A DNA stretch of 64,000 nucleotides from Gammaproteobacteria bacterium (GTDB taxonomy: Bacteria; Pseudomonadota; Gammaproteobacteria; SZUA-229): NCBI GenBank assembly GCA_029881795.1, contig JAOULX010000008.1, forward strand, positions 62,001-126,000. The letters run 5' to 3'. Of the stretch, positions 30,159 through 43,010 are shown piece after piece (position 1 is the first letter of the stretch; each line of letters starts with the position of its first letter). Made by a program: the position numbers and the translations under genes. The notes below the pieces were generated by a model, which saw nothing but the letters and a program-made list of their open reading frames with translations, made no database searches and was not told the origin of the DNA.

Positions 30159-32045
30159 TTAGTCTTCCAGACTTTCCCATTGCTGATAAGCCTGGGACAG
30201 TTCCTGCTCAAGTTTAGCCAGTTCGGTTTTATCACTCGCCATTGCCGCTGCATCACATTTAAAATAATCTGGCGCACTCATTCGGCCCTGCATCGCCTCT
30301 ATACTGGTTTCCAGCTGCTCGATCAGTTGTGGTAATTTTTCCAGTGCCAGTTTATCTTTATAACTGAGCTTTTTAGCTTTGGCCGCAGCAGCTGGGGCTG
30401 TTGTTTTTTCAGCTGTTTTTTTTGCCGCTGTTTTATTCGCTGTTTCCAGAGTGGCTCGCTGACGCAGCCAGTCATCATAACCACCGATAAATTCATTCAG
30501 CACACCATTGCCTTCCATCACAATAGTACTGGTCACTACTTTATCGATAAAGTCGCGATCATGGCTGACTAGAATCAATGTGCCTTTGTAGTTAGCGATC
30601 AACTCTTCAAGCAGGTCCAGCGTTTCAAGATCCAGATCATTGGTTGGTTCATCCAGCACCATAACGTTGGAGGGCTTTAAAAACAGCTTGGCTAATAACA
30701 GCCGATTCTTCTCACCACCGGACAGCATACGCACCGGCGAACGGGCGCGGTCCGGGGCAAACAAGAAATCGCCCAGATAACCAATAACGTGTTTCTGTGC
30801 ACCATTAATTTCGACACTTTCACGCCCTTCGGCCAGGTTATCTATAACGGTTTTGTCGTCCTCTAACTGCGAACGCAACTGATCAAAATAAATGATCTGT
30901 AAATTAGTACCCAGCTTTACATCACCCGAATCCGGTGCCAGCTGACCTAACAGAATTTTAAGGAATGTCGTTTTACCGGCACCGTTTGCACCAATCACAC
31001 CGACTTTATCGCCACTGAGCAATAGTGTAGAAAAGTGATCGACAATTTTTTTATCACCATAGGCAAACGAGACATCCGTCAACTCAACAACCTGCTTACC
31101 TGAGCGGTCCCCGCCCTGTGCCTGCATGCTCACCGAACCCTGCTTCTCTACCCGTGCCTGACGCTGATTACGCAGTTCTTTTAAGGCCCGAACTCGGCCT
31201 TCGTTGCGGGTACGTCTGGCTTTAATACCCTGACGAATCCAGACTTCTTCTTGCGCAAGTTTTTTATCAAACAAGGCATTGTGTCGCTCTTCTTCTTCCA
31301 GTGCCTCCTGCTTTCTGAGCAGATAGGTTTCATAGTTACCCGGCCATTCAGTCAATATACCTCGATCCAGCTCAATGATTTTTGTTGCCAGCTTTTTTAA
31401 AAAAGAGCGGTCATGGGTAATAAACAGCAGTGATATTTTCTGATCAATTAAAAAATCTTCCAGCCATTTAATAGCCTCGATGTCCAGATGGTTGGTAGGC
31501 TCATCCAGCAATAACAGGTCAGGCTCTGTCACCAGTGCCGCTGCCAGCATCACCCGCCGTTTCATACCACCAGACAAAGACGGGAACATCACATCAGGAT
31601 CAAGCTGCATTTTAGTAATCACAGCACTGACTTTTTGCTCCAGCTTCCAGCCATCGATGGTCTCGATCTTCTGCTGTAAGCGATCCATTTCGGTCATCAG
31701 TTTATCGCTGTAATTCTCTGCCATTTGATGACTGACATCATGATATTGTGCAATCAGCTTACCGGCTTCTCCCAGACCCTGTGCAATCACATCAAACACA
31801 CTGCCATCTTCAGAACCACTGGGTTCCTGAGCTAATGATGCAACGCTTAAATCCTGGCTGCGCTCAATAATGCCGTCATCTGAAATCATCTTACCTTCAA
31901 TGACACGGAACAATGATGATTTTCCGGCACCATTGCGGCCGATCAGGCAAATACGTTCACCTTTTTCAACTGAAAAACTGACCTTGTCGAGTAATTTATG
32001 CTCGCCCATGTGAAAGGAAATATCACGTAATCTAATTAATGCCAT
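30159..32045 (-). CDS. uup: ABC-F family ATP-binding protein (Uup-like)
   Basis: 628 aa; two ABC domains (GRNGAGKSSLFRVIEG, GANGAGKTTFLKILLG), LLLDEPTNHLD linker region, C-terminal coiled coil. Confidence 0.9.
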   Translation of the reverse strand: MALIRLRDISFHMGEHKLLDKVSFSVEKGERICLIGRNGAGKSSLFRVIEGKMISDDGIIERSQDLSVASLAQEPSGSEDGSVFDVIAQGLGEAGKLIAQYHDVSHQMAENYSDKLMTEMDRLQQKIETIDGWKLEQKVSAVITKMQLDPDVMFPSLSGGMKRRVMLAAALVTEPDLLLLDEPTNHLDIEAIKWLEDFLIDQKISLLFITHDRSFLKKLATKIIELDRGILTEWPGNYETYLLRKQEALEEEERHNALFDKKLAQEEVWIRQGIKARRTRNEGRVRALKELRNQRQARVEKQGSVSMQAQGGDRSGKQVVELTDVSFAYGDKKIVDHFSTLLLSGDKVGVIGANGAGKTTFLKILLGQLAPDSGDVKLGTNLQIIYFDQLRSQLEDDKTVIDNLAEGRESVEINGAQKHVIGYLGDFLFAPDRARSPVRMLSGGEKNRLLLAKLFLKPSNVMVLDEPTNDLDLETLDLLEELIANYKGTLILVSHDRDFIDKVVTSTIVMEGNGVLNEFIGGYDDWLRQRATLETANKTAAKKTAEKTTAPAAAAKAKKLSYKDKLALEKLPQLIEQLETSIEAMQGRMSAPDYFKCDAAAMASDKTELAKLEQELSQAYQQWESLED

Positions 32046-32138
32046 AAGCCTGCTTTACCTTAACCATTTGAGAGCTTTACAGAAGGCTGTACTGATTAGC
32101 CCTGCCAACAAAGTCTGACCCTATACAATATCACTTAA

Positions 32139-32169
32139 ACAAAAAAGCAGGCTAATGCCTGCTTTTTCA
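32139..32169 (-). terminator. Rho-independent terminator-like hairpin between uup and the MBL-fold gene
   Basis: aaaaaagcaggc-taat-gcctgcttttt; strong 11-bp stem with A/T tracts. Confidence 0.75.
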
Positions 32170-32197
32170 TGAAACAACGCCAGTTATTATACACCAA

Positions 32198-33202
32198 CTA
32201 CTGGACTAACTGCTCCTTCTCAATTGATAAAAAAACCTGATATGCATTTCGCCGATGCGCTGCCTGATAGGCCGGTAAATTTTCAAATTCTGACCAATCG
32301 GCCTGACTAAAGGCGCTGTCGAAGTCCTGCAGTTCATCAACCGCATTAGTCATTACCTGACGGACTTTAGCCAGATACTTTCTGGTCAGGGTAATAGCCT
32401 GCCCAGGTATCTCAGCGTGCGGACCATGACCAGGAATCAGTGCCTGTAAATTATCTGTTTCAAACTTAACCAAGGTCTCCAACCAATTTTTTGTATCGGC
32501 ATTGCCTAGGAAGGGCACTCGCCCTTCAAAGATAATATCACCCGAGAACAAAACCTTATCATTTTCAACATAGAGAGTCATATCACCCTGTGAATGGGCA
32601 GAACCTAGCAGACTCATCACGAAGCGGGTATCACCCAGTGTAAAAGACTGTGATTCGCTAATGACTTCATCGGGGGCGATTAAATGGGTGTTTTCATTAA
32701 CCCATGGCTCAAGAGAAAAACGTCTCTCCTCAAGGCGTTCAGCAGCAAAAGACGAATATAAATACGCTTCAAATCCAATCGGTGCCACAATCTGTGCGCC
32801 CAGCTCTTTAAACACCTGTAAACCATAAATATGGTCGGCATGATAATGACCAACCACGACTTTTTTAATCGGCTGATCGGTCACACTACGAATATTCTGG
32901 ATCATTTTTTTTGCCAGCGATGGCGAGCCCAGAGCATCATAAACCACCACACCATCTGAGGTAACAATGAAACCGGCATTAGAGATAAAGCCTTCATTAT
33001 CAGTCGCCATGCCCGCTTTACCCCTGACATAATAAACCCGCTCACTGACTTTATGCAGCTTCATCTCGATGCCGGAATCGACATATTTTTGCAGCACGGC
33101 TTTTTCATTGATTGCAGCGTTTTTATTTTCTGAGCACGCTGTTATCGACATGACAACAAGCAATGTGCTCACAAGTGTCTGGTATTTATTGCATATACGC
33201 AT
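32198..33202 (-). CDS. Metallo-beta-lactamase-fold lipoprotein (SoxH-like)
   Basis: From MRICNKYQTLVSTLLVVMSITACSENK (lipobox); VVGHYHADHIYGLQVF zinc motif, SAHSQGDMTLYVENDKVLFSGDIIF, IPGHGP. Confidence 0.85.
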   Translation of the reverse strand: MRICNKYQTLVSTLLVVMSITACSENKNAAINEKAVLQKYVDSGIEMKLHKVSERVYYVRGKAGMATDNEGFISNAGFIVTSDGVVVYDALGSPSLAKKMIQNIRSVTDQPIKKVVVGHYHADHIYGLQVFKELGAQIVAPIGFEAYLYSSFAAERLEERRFSLEPWVNENTHLIAPDEVISESQSFTLGDTRFVMSLLGSAHSQGDMTLYVENDKVLFSGDIIFEGRVPFLGNADTKNWLETLVKFETDNLQALIPGHGPHAEIPGQAITLTRKYLAKVRQVMTNAVDELQDFDSAFSQADWSEFENLPAYQAAHRRNAYQVFLSIEKEQLVQ

Positions 33203-33677
33203 GCTGTTCCTCATTTTGTAAGCGAATGATTTCTGCATCACCCATTGGTACCATTTGCACGAAGCCATGAATCTGAGCCGGGCTAAAACCCTGCCCCTGA
33301 GCTGCGAGCTGACACATTTTTATTTTTAAAACGTCACTCTCGACCAGACTCTGAACACGATGCATCAGGTCTTTATATTTATCATAATTTTTAATTGCAA
33401 AAAACGGAATTTCCGCGCCATGTAACACCAGCACGATAGAACTTTCAAACGGGTCTGCGCCGGTTATCTTACTTAAAAAACTCGCTCTGTCCAATACCCC
33501 TGAAACCGCCTTTTCTGTCCGCAGGTTGACATCATAAACCACTTTTTGTGGTTTGTAGTCATAATGACCATTTGTCGCTACACCCCAGGGAGCTTTATCT
33601 GCAGCAAAAGCAGATGTCGTTAGCAGTGCGGATAAGATGAATAAGAATATAACGGTGAAATCAGATAGCTTACGCAT
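33186..33677 (-). CDS. Secreted DsrE/DsrF-like protein
   Basis: From MRKLSDFTVIFLFILSALLTTSAFAADK (signal peptide); PQKVVYDVNLRTEKAVSGVLDRASFLSKI...SIVLVLHGAEIPFF...MCQLAAQGQGF. Confidence 0.75.
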   Translation of the reverse strand: MRKLSDFTVIFLFILSALLTTSAFAADKAPWGVATNGHYDYKPQKVVYDVNLRTEKAVSGVLDRASFLSKITGADPFESSIVLVLHGAEIPFFAIKNYDKYKDLMHRVQSLVESDVLKIKMCQLAAQGQGFSPAQIHGFVQMVPMGDAEIIRLQNEEQHAYMQ

Positions 33678-33789
33678 GATGGCGTCCCAGATAGCGAATA
33701 ATCTGGTTTGACCACAAAACGATCTGATAGTTGCCTGAAGTGGCTTCAAAGACTTTATTTAGAGGCGATGCTGATTCTGCATACACAGT

Positions 33790-34275
33790 TTAATGTGTAG
33801 AAATTTCTGCTGCTAATTTTCCAGTTGCCTGACGCAGATACAGGCTGAGTAATCGTGAAATCCCGCTTAATAATTTAACACCCAGTTTAGGATGCTGATA
33901 CAGAACCATGTCGTAATGCGCTCTTGATAAAATAACCAGCGTGGACTCGCGCGCCCCAACCACGGTTGCCGAACGCGGACTTAAATCCAGTATCGACATT
34001 TCACCAAATGACTTGCCACTGCTAATCCAGGAAACGATGACATCCTTTTCGCCTTCAATATCTTTATGCACATGCAGTAAGCCTTCTGCTACGAAACACA
34101 TACAATCCCCTATATCACCTTCTTTGAAGATGACTTCGTCTTTTTTAATATCCCGAACCGTCAGATGTTTAGAAATTCTATCAAGCTCAAGAGGATTGAA
34201 GTTGTTAAAAAAAGACATTTCAGAAATAAGCTGCAATATCCGGTCAACCGGCCTCAACTGATTTTCTACATGCAT
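33790..34275 (-). CDS. Cyclic nucleotide-binding-domain protein without HTH
   Basis: 161 aa; VIFKEGDIGDCMCFVAEGLLHVHKDIEGEKDVIVSWISSGKSFGEMSILDLSPRSATVVGARESTLVILSR. Confidence 0.88.
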   Translation of the reverse strand: MHVENQLRPVDRILQLISEMSFFNNFNPLELDRISKHLTVRDIKKDEVIFKEGDIGDCMCFVAEGLLHVHKDIEGEKDVIVSWISSGKSFGEMSILDLSPRSATVVGARESTLVILSRAHYDMVLYQHPKLGVKLLSGISRLLSLYLRQATGKLAAEISTH

Positions 34276-34383
34276 AATACGAGTACCAAACTGTGAACTA
34301 TCTGTACTGATAATAGCAATTCATCTGAATATTAATTAGGATGTAACAAACTTATTACAAAACCCCAAATATGAGCGAATTTA

Positions 34384-35826
34384 ATGAACAAACCCAGCTT
34401 CTTCTGGCACGATTATGAAACCTTTGGCATCAGCCCGTCTAAGGATCGTCCGGTTCAGTTTGCCGGTATCCGAACCGATCTGGACTTTAATATCATCGAT
34501 CAGCCATTCGAAGTATTTTGCCAGCCCGCAGATGACTTTCTGCCTAATCCACAAGCTTGCCTGATCACCGGCATCACCCCCCAGCAAGCCCGGCAAAAAG
34601 GCATACCGGAAGCTGAATTTGCCGCAAAAATACATCAGCAGCTTTCCACACCTGCAACCTGCACGCTGGGTTACAACAGCATCCGCTTCGATGATGAAGT
34701 CACACGCTTTATGTTCTACCGCAACTTCTTCGACCCTTATGCCCGCGAATGGCAAAATGGCAATTCGCGCTGGGATATCATTGATCTGGTGCGCATCACC
34801 TATGCACTCAGACCAGATGGCATTGAATGGCCACGCAATGAGGACGGTTTACCCAGTTTTAAACTTGAACATTTAACCGCTGCCAACAACCTGACACACG
34901 AAGCAGCGCACGATGCACTTTCTGATGTCTACGCCACCATCGCTATCGCAAAATTAATTCGTGAGAAACAACCCCGGTTATATGATTTTGTCTATAACAA
35001 CAAAAACAAACACGCTGTTTCGAATTTACTTGACCTGCAAAAACAGCAACCGCTGCTGCATGCATCCGGCATGATCCGCAGCGAATTTGGCAGTACAGCC
35101 ATGGTTGTACCGGTTGCAGCACACCCGACTAATAAAAATGGCATTATCGTCGTCGATTTAAGACAGGACCCGACCGCACTGATCAGCGAAGAACCAGAGG
35201 AAATCGCTTATCGCGTTTTCAGCCCACAAGCTAAACTACCTGAAGGCATAGAACGCATTGCCTTGAAAACAGTACACATCAATAAATGCCCGGTATTAGC
35301 GCCACTAAATACACTCAACGCAGATGCCGCCAAACGCACAAAAATCGATATTGCAGAGGGCATGAAACACCTTGAGATGATCAAGCAATGCCACGGACTT
35401 GATGAGAAAATCCAGCAGGTTTTTATGGAGCAGGAATTTGAAGAAGCTAATGACCCGGACCTAAGCCTGTACAGCGGTGGTTTTTTCTCGCCAGCCGATC
35501 GCAGTGAAATGAATCAGATTTTAAAAACAACACCGACTGGTCTAGCTCAGCTGACGCCGCGATTTGAAGACAGCCGACTGGCAGAGATGTTTTTTCGCTA
35601 CAAAGCCAGAAATTATCCCGATCAGCTGAGTTTTGATGAACAACAGGAGTGGCTAGAATACCGTCGCAATAAACTCAATGACCGGCACTCTTCAATGGGA
35701 CTAGGCTTCGCCGAATTTGATTATTTAATGACTGAAATTCGCCAGCACGAACAGCTGTCAGAAAAAGACAATGAGGTGTTATCCGCTATAGAAAGTTACC
35801 GCTTTGAGCTGGAACATTCTCTGTAA
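34384..35826 (+). CDS. sbcB: Exodeoxyribonuclease I
   Basis: 480 aa; FFWHDYETFGISPSKDRPVQFAGIRTD (ExoI), LGYNSIRFDDEVTRFMFYRNFFDPYAREW, THEAAHDALSDVYATIAIA. Confidence 0.96.
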   Translation: MNKPSFFWHDYETFGISPSKDRPVQFAGIRTDLDFNIIDQPFEVFCQPADDFLPNPQACLITGITPQQARQKGIPEAEFAAKIHQQLSTPATCTLGYNSIRFDDEVTRFMFYRNFFDPYAREWQNGNSRWDIIDLVRITYALRPDGIEWPRNEDGLPSFKLEHLTAANNLTHEAAHDALSDVYATIAIAKLIREKQPRLYDFVYNNKNKHAVSNLLDLQKQQPLLHASGMIRSEFGSTAMVVPVAAHPTNKNGIIVVDLRQDPTALISEEPEEIAYRVFSPQAKLPEGIERIALKTVHINKCPVLAPLNTLNADAAKRTKIDIAEGMKHLEMIKQCHGLDEKIQQVFMEQEFEEANDPDLSLYSGGFFSPADRSEMNQILKTTPTGLAQLTPRFEDSRLAEMFFRYKARNYPDQLSFDEQQEWLEYRRNKLNDRHSSMGLGFAEFDYLMTEIRQHEQLSEKDNEVLSAIESYRFELEHSL

Positions 35827-35895
35827 GCGAATATCGCTGACTCAGTCAGCACGGTTTTTTTGCTTTAATAACCAAGAGATTAAAGCCGCTTGGCT

Positions 35896-38729
<2,834 letters not shown>

Positions 38730-38735
38730 TAGTTA

Positions 38736-41700
38736 TTATTCCACCTCGGCCAGTTGTGCCGCAGCATCGACATCAACCGATACCAGACGAGAGACACCCG
38801 ATTCACGCATAGTAACACCGCTTAAATGTTCAGCCATTTCCATGGTTGATTTATTATGCGTGATAAAAATAAACTGAACTGTCTCAGACATATGCTTGAC
38901 CAGTTCACAGAAACGCCCGACATTGGCTTCATCCAGTGGCGCATCAACTTCGTCGAGCATACAAAACGGTGCCGGATTTAATTCAAAGATGGCAAAAACC
39001 AGCGCCACTGCAGTCAGTGCTTTTTCACCACCCGACATCAGCTGAATATGGGTAATACGCTTACCCGGTGGCCGTGCCATTACAGTAACCCCGGTATCCA
39101 GTAAATCTTCACCGGTCATTTCAAGATAAGCTTGACCGCCACCAAACAGCCGCGGGAACATTTCCTGAATGCGACTGTTAACATGATCAAATGTTTCTTT
39201 GAAACGATGACGTGTTTCTTTATCGATTTTTGAAATTGCCTCTTCCAGAGTAGTCAGTGCCGAGGTTACATCATCGTTTTGTGCATCCAGATATTCTTTG
39301 CGCTTTAACTGCTCCTGGTATTCATCAATCGCTGCCAGATTAATCGGCCCTAGACGCATAATACGTTGTGTCACCTCATCAGCTTTACGCTGCCAGTCCG
39401 GAATACGCGGTGCCTCTTGCAGCGCTTCGAGTGCGCTTTTTATTTCAGCAACATCAACATCGGAGTCATCCATCTGCTCCTTAACCGTTAAACTGCGGAC
39501 ACGAATTTCCTGCGCATTCATTTTGCTTTGTTCCAGTGTATTGCGCACTGTCTGGCTTTTCTGCTCATATTCATGACGCTTTTGTTCCAGCGTACGCAAT
39601 TCATTTTCAATTTTACCTAAGCGAGCGCGGGCCTCATTTAATTCATTTTCAACTAACAAACGTTTTTCAAGCAATTCAGCTAATTCATGCTCCAGACCTT
39701 TTATCGGCTCATTACCCTGAACAACATTCGCCTGAATTTCACTACGGCGACTTTGTTGTTGTTCCAGCTGCACTTTCATTCGCTCAATATTTTTCTCAAG
39801 ATTTCGACTTGATGTACGCAAGCCTTCAATCTTAATCGCTAGATCATGTACTGCATCGCGACTGCTACGAGCCTTTTCCCGGCCTTGCTGTAATACACTC
39901 TGAGTTTGTTCGCGGCGTTTGCTTAATGCATCATGCTCACGTGATAGCTCATCAATCTGTGCCATTGCCTCATTGCGTTTAAGTCGCGCCGCTTCAATAC
40001 TCTGATTTTCATCTTCAACTTGCTGACGAACTTCTGATTCTTCTTTGATCAGACTTTCTTCACTTTTCTTGACCTGTTCCAGGCGGGTTTCACGGGCATT
40101 AATCTGTGCCTGTAATTCGGCATGTTGCTGATGAATCTGATTTTGCTCTGCCTGCAAATGTTCACGCTGTTGTTCGGTTTGCTGTAACAGTTCACGACCG
40201 GCAGCCAGTTGCTCTGCTACCGTTTGCAGACGTTGCTGTTGCATCTCTGCCTGCTCTTTTAAAACTTCAATTTCTTTTTCACGCGCCACAATACCGGATT
40301 TGGCATCACTGTCTTTTGCCACACGTAACCAGTTATGACCTAACCAGATACCGTCTTTAGTGATAATAGACTGGCCTTCAGAGAGCTGCCCGCGTTGTGC
40401 CATGGCGCTGTTTAAGTCGGCGGCAATGCGCACATTATTAAGCAAATGACTGAGGTCCAGTTCGCTTTGTACTTTTGCAGCCAGCCATTCGGCACCGGCG
40501 TTATTTTCTGAGGCGGATGCGGTTTCGATAAAACTGACCCGGCCCGATTCAAAACTCCCCAGCACTTGATTAACCGAATCCAGATTATCAATACAGACCG
40601 CCTGCAAATATTGCCCCAGTACGGTTTCTACCGCCGTATCCCAGCCATCATCAACCCGCAAATGCTCAACCAAGCGACTATTTTCCGAGAGTTTGTGACC
40701 TTCAAGCCAGTCGACTACTTTACTATCTTGCTTACCTAAGGCGGCTTTTTGCAAGGCTTCCAGAGAGGTCAGTGTACCCTGTGTATCATTTAATTCGTGG
40801 CGTGCCAGATCCTGCTGTTGCTGTAAAGTAGCATTGGTTTCACGCACCTGTGTCAGCTCTTCCATGACGCTTTCACGCCGCACTGACAGTTCTGCTTTTA
40901 CCGCCGCTACAGCGGTCAATTCGGTTTTCTGGGCAGCCAGTTTGGCTTCAGATTCGTTACTGTTTAAATTTTTCTTTTGTTCTTCAATGCGCTGCAATCG
41001 GGTCTGCATTTGCTGAATATGACGCTCCAGCTGCTCCATACGGTTGCGTTCAACTTGGGCTACCTGAGCCGGTTCGGCAGAACGACGGTTGTAATCTTCC
41101 CAGTCATTTTGCAAGGTATTCATCGACTCTTCGGCTTCTTGCATCACCGCATTGTCGACTTCCTGCTGTTCCCGGCGCATTTCCAGCTCGGGTTCAGATT
41201 CTTCTAATTGTGCTCGCGACAGTTCTAACTGTTCTTGATCCTGTTGCAATGTACGTTCAGCTTCATTCAGCGACTGCTCAAGACTTTGTAATTCCTGCAG
41301 CTGGCGCTGATGCATTTCTTTCTGGTGCTGAATAGACTGTTCACGGCGGGAGATGTCTGCGCCCAGACCATAGTAACGACCCTGCACTTCATTTAATGAA
41401 TCATTCGCTTCATGCTGGTGCGAGCGTTGTTCTTCAATCGTACTTTCAGTGGCTCGCTGATCTGCAATCACCGCTTCAAGACTGGTTTCATATTCTTTAA
41501 TGGTCAGTTCACGCTGATCAACTTCACGCTGTAAATCTACCCAGCGTAAATACAGCAGTTCAGACTTTAACTGACGTTCTTGTACTTTAAACTCTTTGTA
41601 TCGTTCTGCGGTGCGAGACTGACGCTGCAGATGTGACAGTTGTTTTTCGATTTCTTCACGCAGATCATTTAATCGATCAAGGTTTTCACGGGTGTGACGG

Positions 41701-42251
41701 ATACGGGTTTCGGTCTCACGACGGCGTTCTTTGTATTTAGAAATCCCAGCGGCTTCTTCGAGAAACACCCGAAGCTCTTCCGGTTTGGCATCAATCAGGC
41801 GTGAGATCATGCCCTGCTCGATAATGGCGTAGCTACGCGGCCCTAAGCCTGTTCCAAGGAAAAGGTCTGCCACATCACGGCGACGACAACGCGTACCATT
41901 GAGATAATACTTAGAGGTGCCATCACGGCTCAGTGTACGTTTAACAGAAATTTCGTTATAACCGGCAAACTCGCCTTCCAGTGTGCGGTCGCTATTATCA
42001 AAGACCAGCTCAACCGATGCCATGCCAACCGGCTTGCGTGTAGCTGAGCCACTGAAGATAACATCATCCATTGATGCGCCACGTAAATGCTTGGCCGATG
42101 ACTCCCCCATTACCCAGCGAACCGCATCAATGGTATTGGATTTACCACAGCCATTGGGACCGACTATCGCGCCCAGATTACTTGGCAGATTGATCGTGGT
42201 GGCGTCAACAAAGGATTTAAAGCCGGCCATCTTAATTGTACTTAAACGCAT
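38736..42251 (-). CDS. smc: Chromosome segregation protein SMC
   Basis: 1171 aa; MRLSTIKMAGFKSFVDATTINLPSNLGAIVGPNGCGKSNTIDAVRWVMGESSAKHLRG, hinge, LMSGGEKALTAVALVFAIF. Confidence 0.97.
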   Translation of the reverse strand: MRLSTIKMAGFKSFVDATTINLPSNLGAIVGPNGCGKSNTIDAVRWVMGESSAKHLRGASMDDVIFSGSATRKPVGMASVELVFDNSDRTLEGEFAGYNEISVKRTLSRDGTSKYYLNGTRCRRRDVADLFLGTGLGPRSYAIIEQGMISRLIDAKPEELRVFLEEAAGISKYKERRRETETRIRHTRENLDRLNDLREEIEKQLSHLQRQSRTAERYKEFKVQERQLKSELLYLRWVDLQREVDQRELTIKEYETSLEAVIADQRATESTIEEQRSHQHEANDSLNEVQGRYYGLGADISRREQSIQHQKEMHQRQLQELQSLEQSLNEAERTLQQDQEQLELSRAQLEESEPELEMRREQQEVDNAVMQEAEESMNTLQNDWEDYNRRSAEPAQVAQVERNRMEQLERHIQQMQTRLQRIEEQKKNLNSNESEAKLAAQKTELTAVAAVKAELSVRRESVMEELTQVRETNATLQQQQDLARHELNDTQGTLTSLEALQKAALGKQDSKVVDWLEGHKLSENSRLVEHLRVDDGWDTAVETVLGQYLQAVCIDNLDSVNQVLGSFESGRVSFIETASASENNAGAEWLAAKVQSELDLSHLLNNVRIAADLNSAMAQRGQLSEGQSIITKDGIWLGHNWLRVAKDSDAKSGIVAREKEIEVLKEQAEMQQQRLQTVAEQLAAGRELLQQTEQQREHLQAEQNQIHQQHAELQAQINARETRLEQVKKSEESLIKEESEVRQQVEDENQSIEAARLKRNEAMAQIDELSREHDALSKRREQTQSVLQQGREKARSSRDAVHDLAIKIEGLRTSSRNLEKNIERMKVQLEQQQSRRSEIQANVVQGNEPIKGLEHELAELLEKRLLVENELNEARARLGKIENELRTLEQKRHEYEQKSQTVRNTLEQSKMNAQEIRVRSLTVKEQMDDSDVDVAEIKSALEALQEAPRIPDWQRKADEVTQRIMRLGPINLAAIDEYQEQLKRKEYLDAQNDDVTSALTTLEEAISKIDKETRHRFKETFDHVNSRIQEMFPRLFGGGQAYLEMTGEDLLDTGVTVMARPPGKRITHIQLMSGGEKALTAVALVFAIFELNPAPFCMLDEVDAPLDEANVGRFCELVKHMSETVQFIFITHNKSTMEMAEHLSGVTMRESGVSRLVSVDVDAAAQLAEVE

Positions 42252-42561
42252 AACAACAAATTTCCCGCATAAACCCGCCGCTGGTTTTATCCATTAAAAC
42301 CGGGTCTACATCATAATTATCAATATCAATTGGTGGAATATTCGGCCTGGCTGATTAAAAAATGATCAGCACTAACACAGACAGCTGATCACAGCTTCAG
42401 CAGGCACGAAGGTTTCACATTATATACGAGGCAGTGGCTTGCATGAAATTTATTTAACATATTAGAAAAGACTTTAATTGTAGAAAAATCATACACTTGA
42501 AATATCTACCGGTTTTTTTATAAAATAAATACCCGGTCTTTATCTGTTGCTATAAGAAAAC

Positions 42562-42589
42562 TATTTGTCCGCTCTGATAATGCTATAAT
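42562..42589 (+). promoter_or_regulatory. Candidate promoter for queF (extended -10)
   Basis: tgcTATAAT at 42581-42589 (TGn extended -10), weak -35 tatttg; start codon at 42621. Confidence 0.5.
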
Positions 42590-42620
42590 AGGCCGCTTTT
42601 ACCCAACAAATGAGTGCATC

Positions 42621-43010
42621 ATGTCTAGCAAACCATCAAAAGATCTGGAAACATTCGACAACCCTAATCCTGGACGTGATTACACGATTCGTATCGATGT
42701 GCCGGAGTTCACCTGTCTATGCCCGAAAACTGGCCAGCCTGACTTTGCCACTATTCACATCGAATACATTCCGTCTGCAAAGTGTGTCGAGCTGAAAGCA
42801 CTGAAAATGTACATGTGGTCTTTTCGCGATGAAGGCGCTTTTCACGAAGCCGTTACCAACCAGATTCTTGATGACCTGGTGGCAGTTACTGAACCCAACT
42901 TTATGCGTATAACGGCAGAGTTTTATGTGCGCGGCGGCATTTATACCACTGTGGTAGCTGATCACAGAAATCCAGACTGGAGTATTCCGGACATCGTCAC
43001 ACTGCCTTAA
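42621..43010 (+). CDS. queF: NADPH-dependent 7-cyano-7-deazaguanine reductase (short QueF)
   Basis: 129 aa; [62 protein letters not shown]. Confidence 0.96.
   Translation: MSSKPSKDLETFDNPNPGRDYTIRIDVPEFTCLCPKTGQPDFATIHIEYIPSAKCVELKALKMYMWSFRDEGAFHEAVTNQILDDLVAVTEPNFMRITAEFYVRGGIYTTVVADHRNPDWSIPDIVTLP

Noticed and set aside
42300-42620. Possible preQ1-type riboswitch upstream of queF
   Set aside because: I could not find a convincing compact hairpin/A-rich tail or terminator in the 320-bp leader; only a promoter-like element near the gene is supported.
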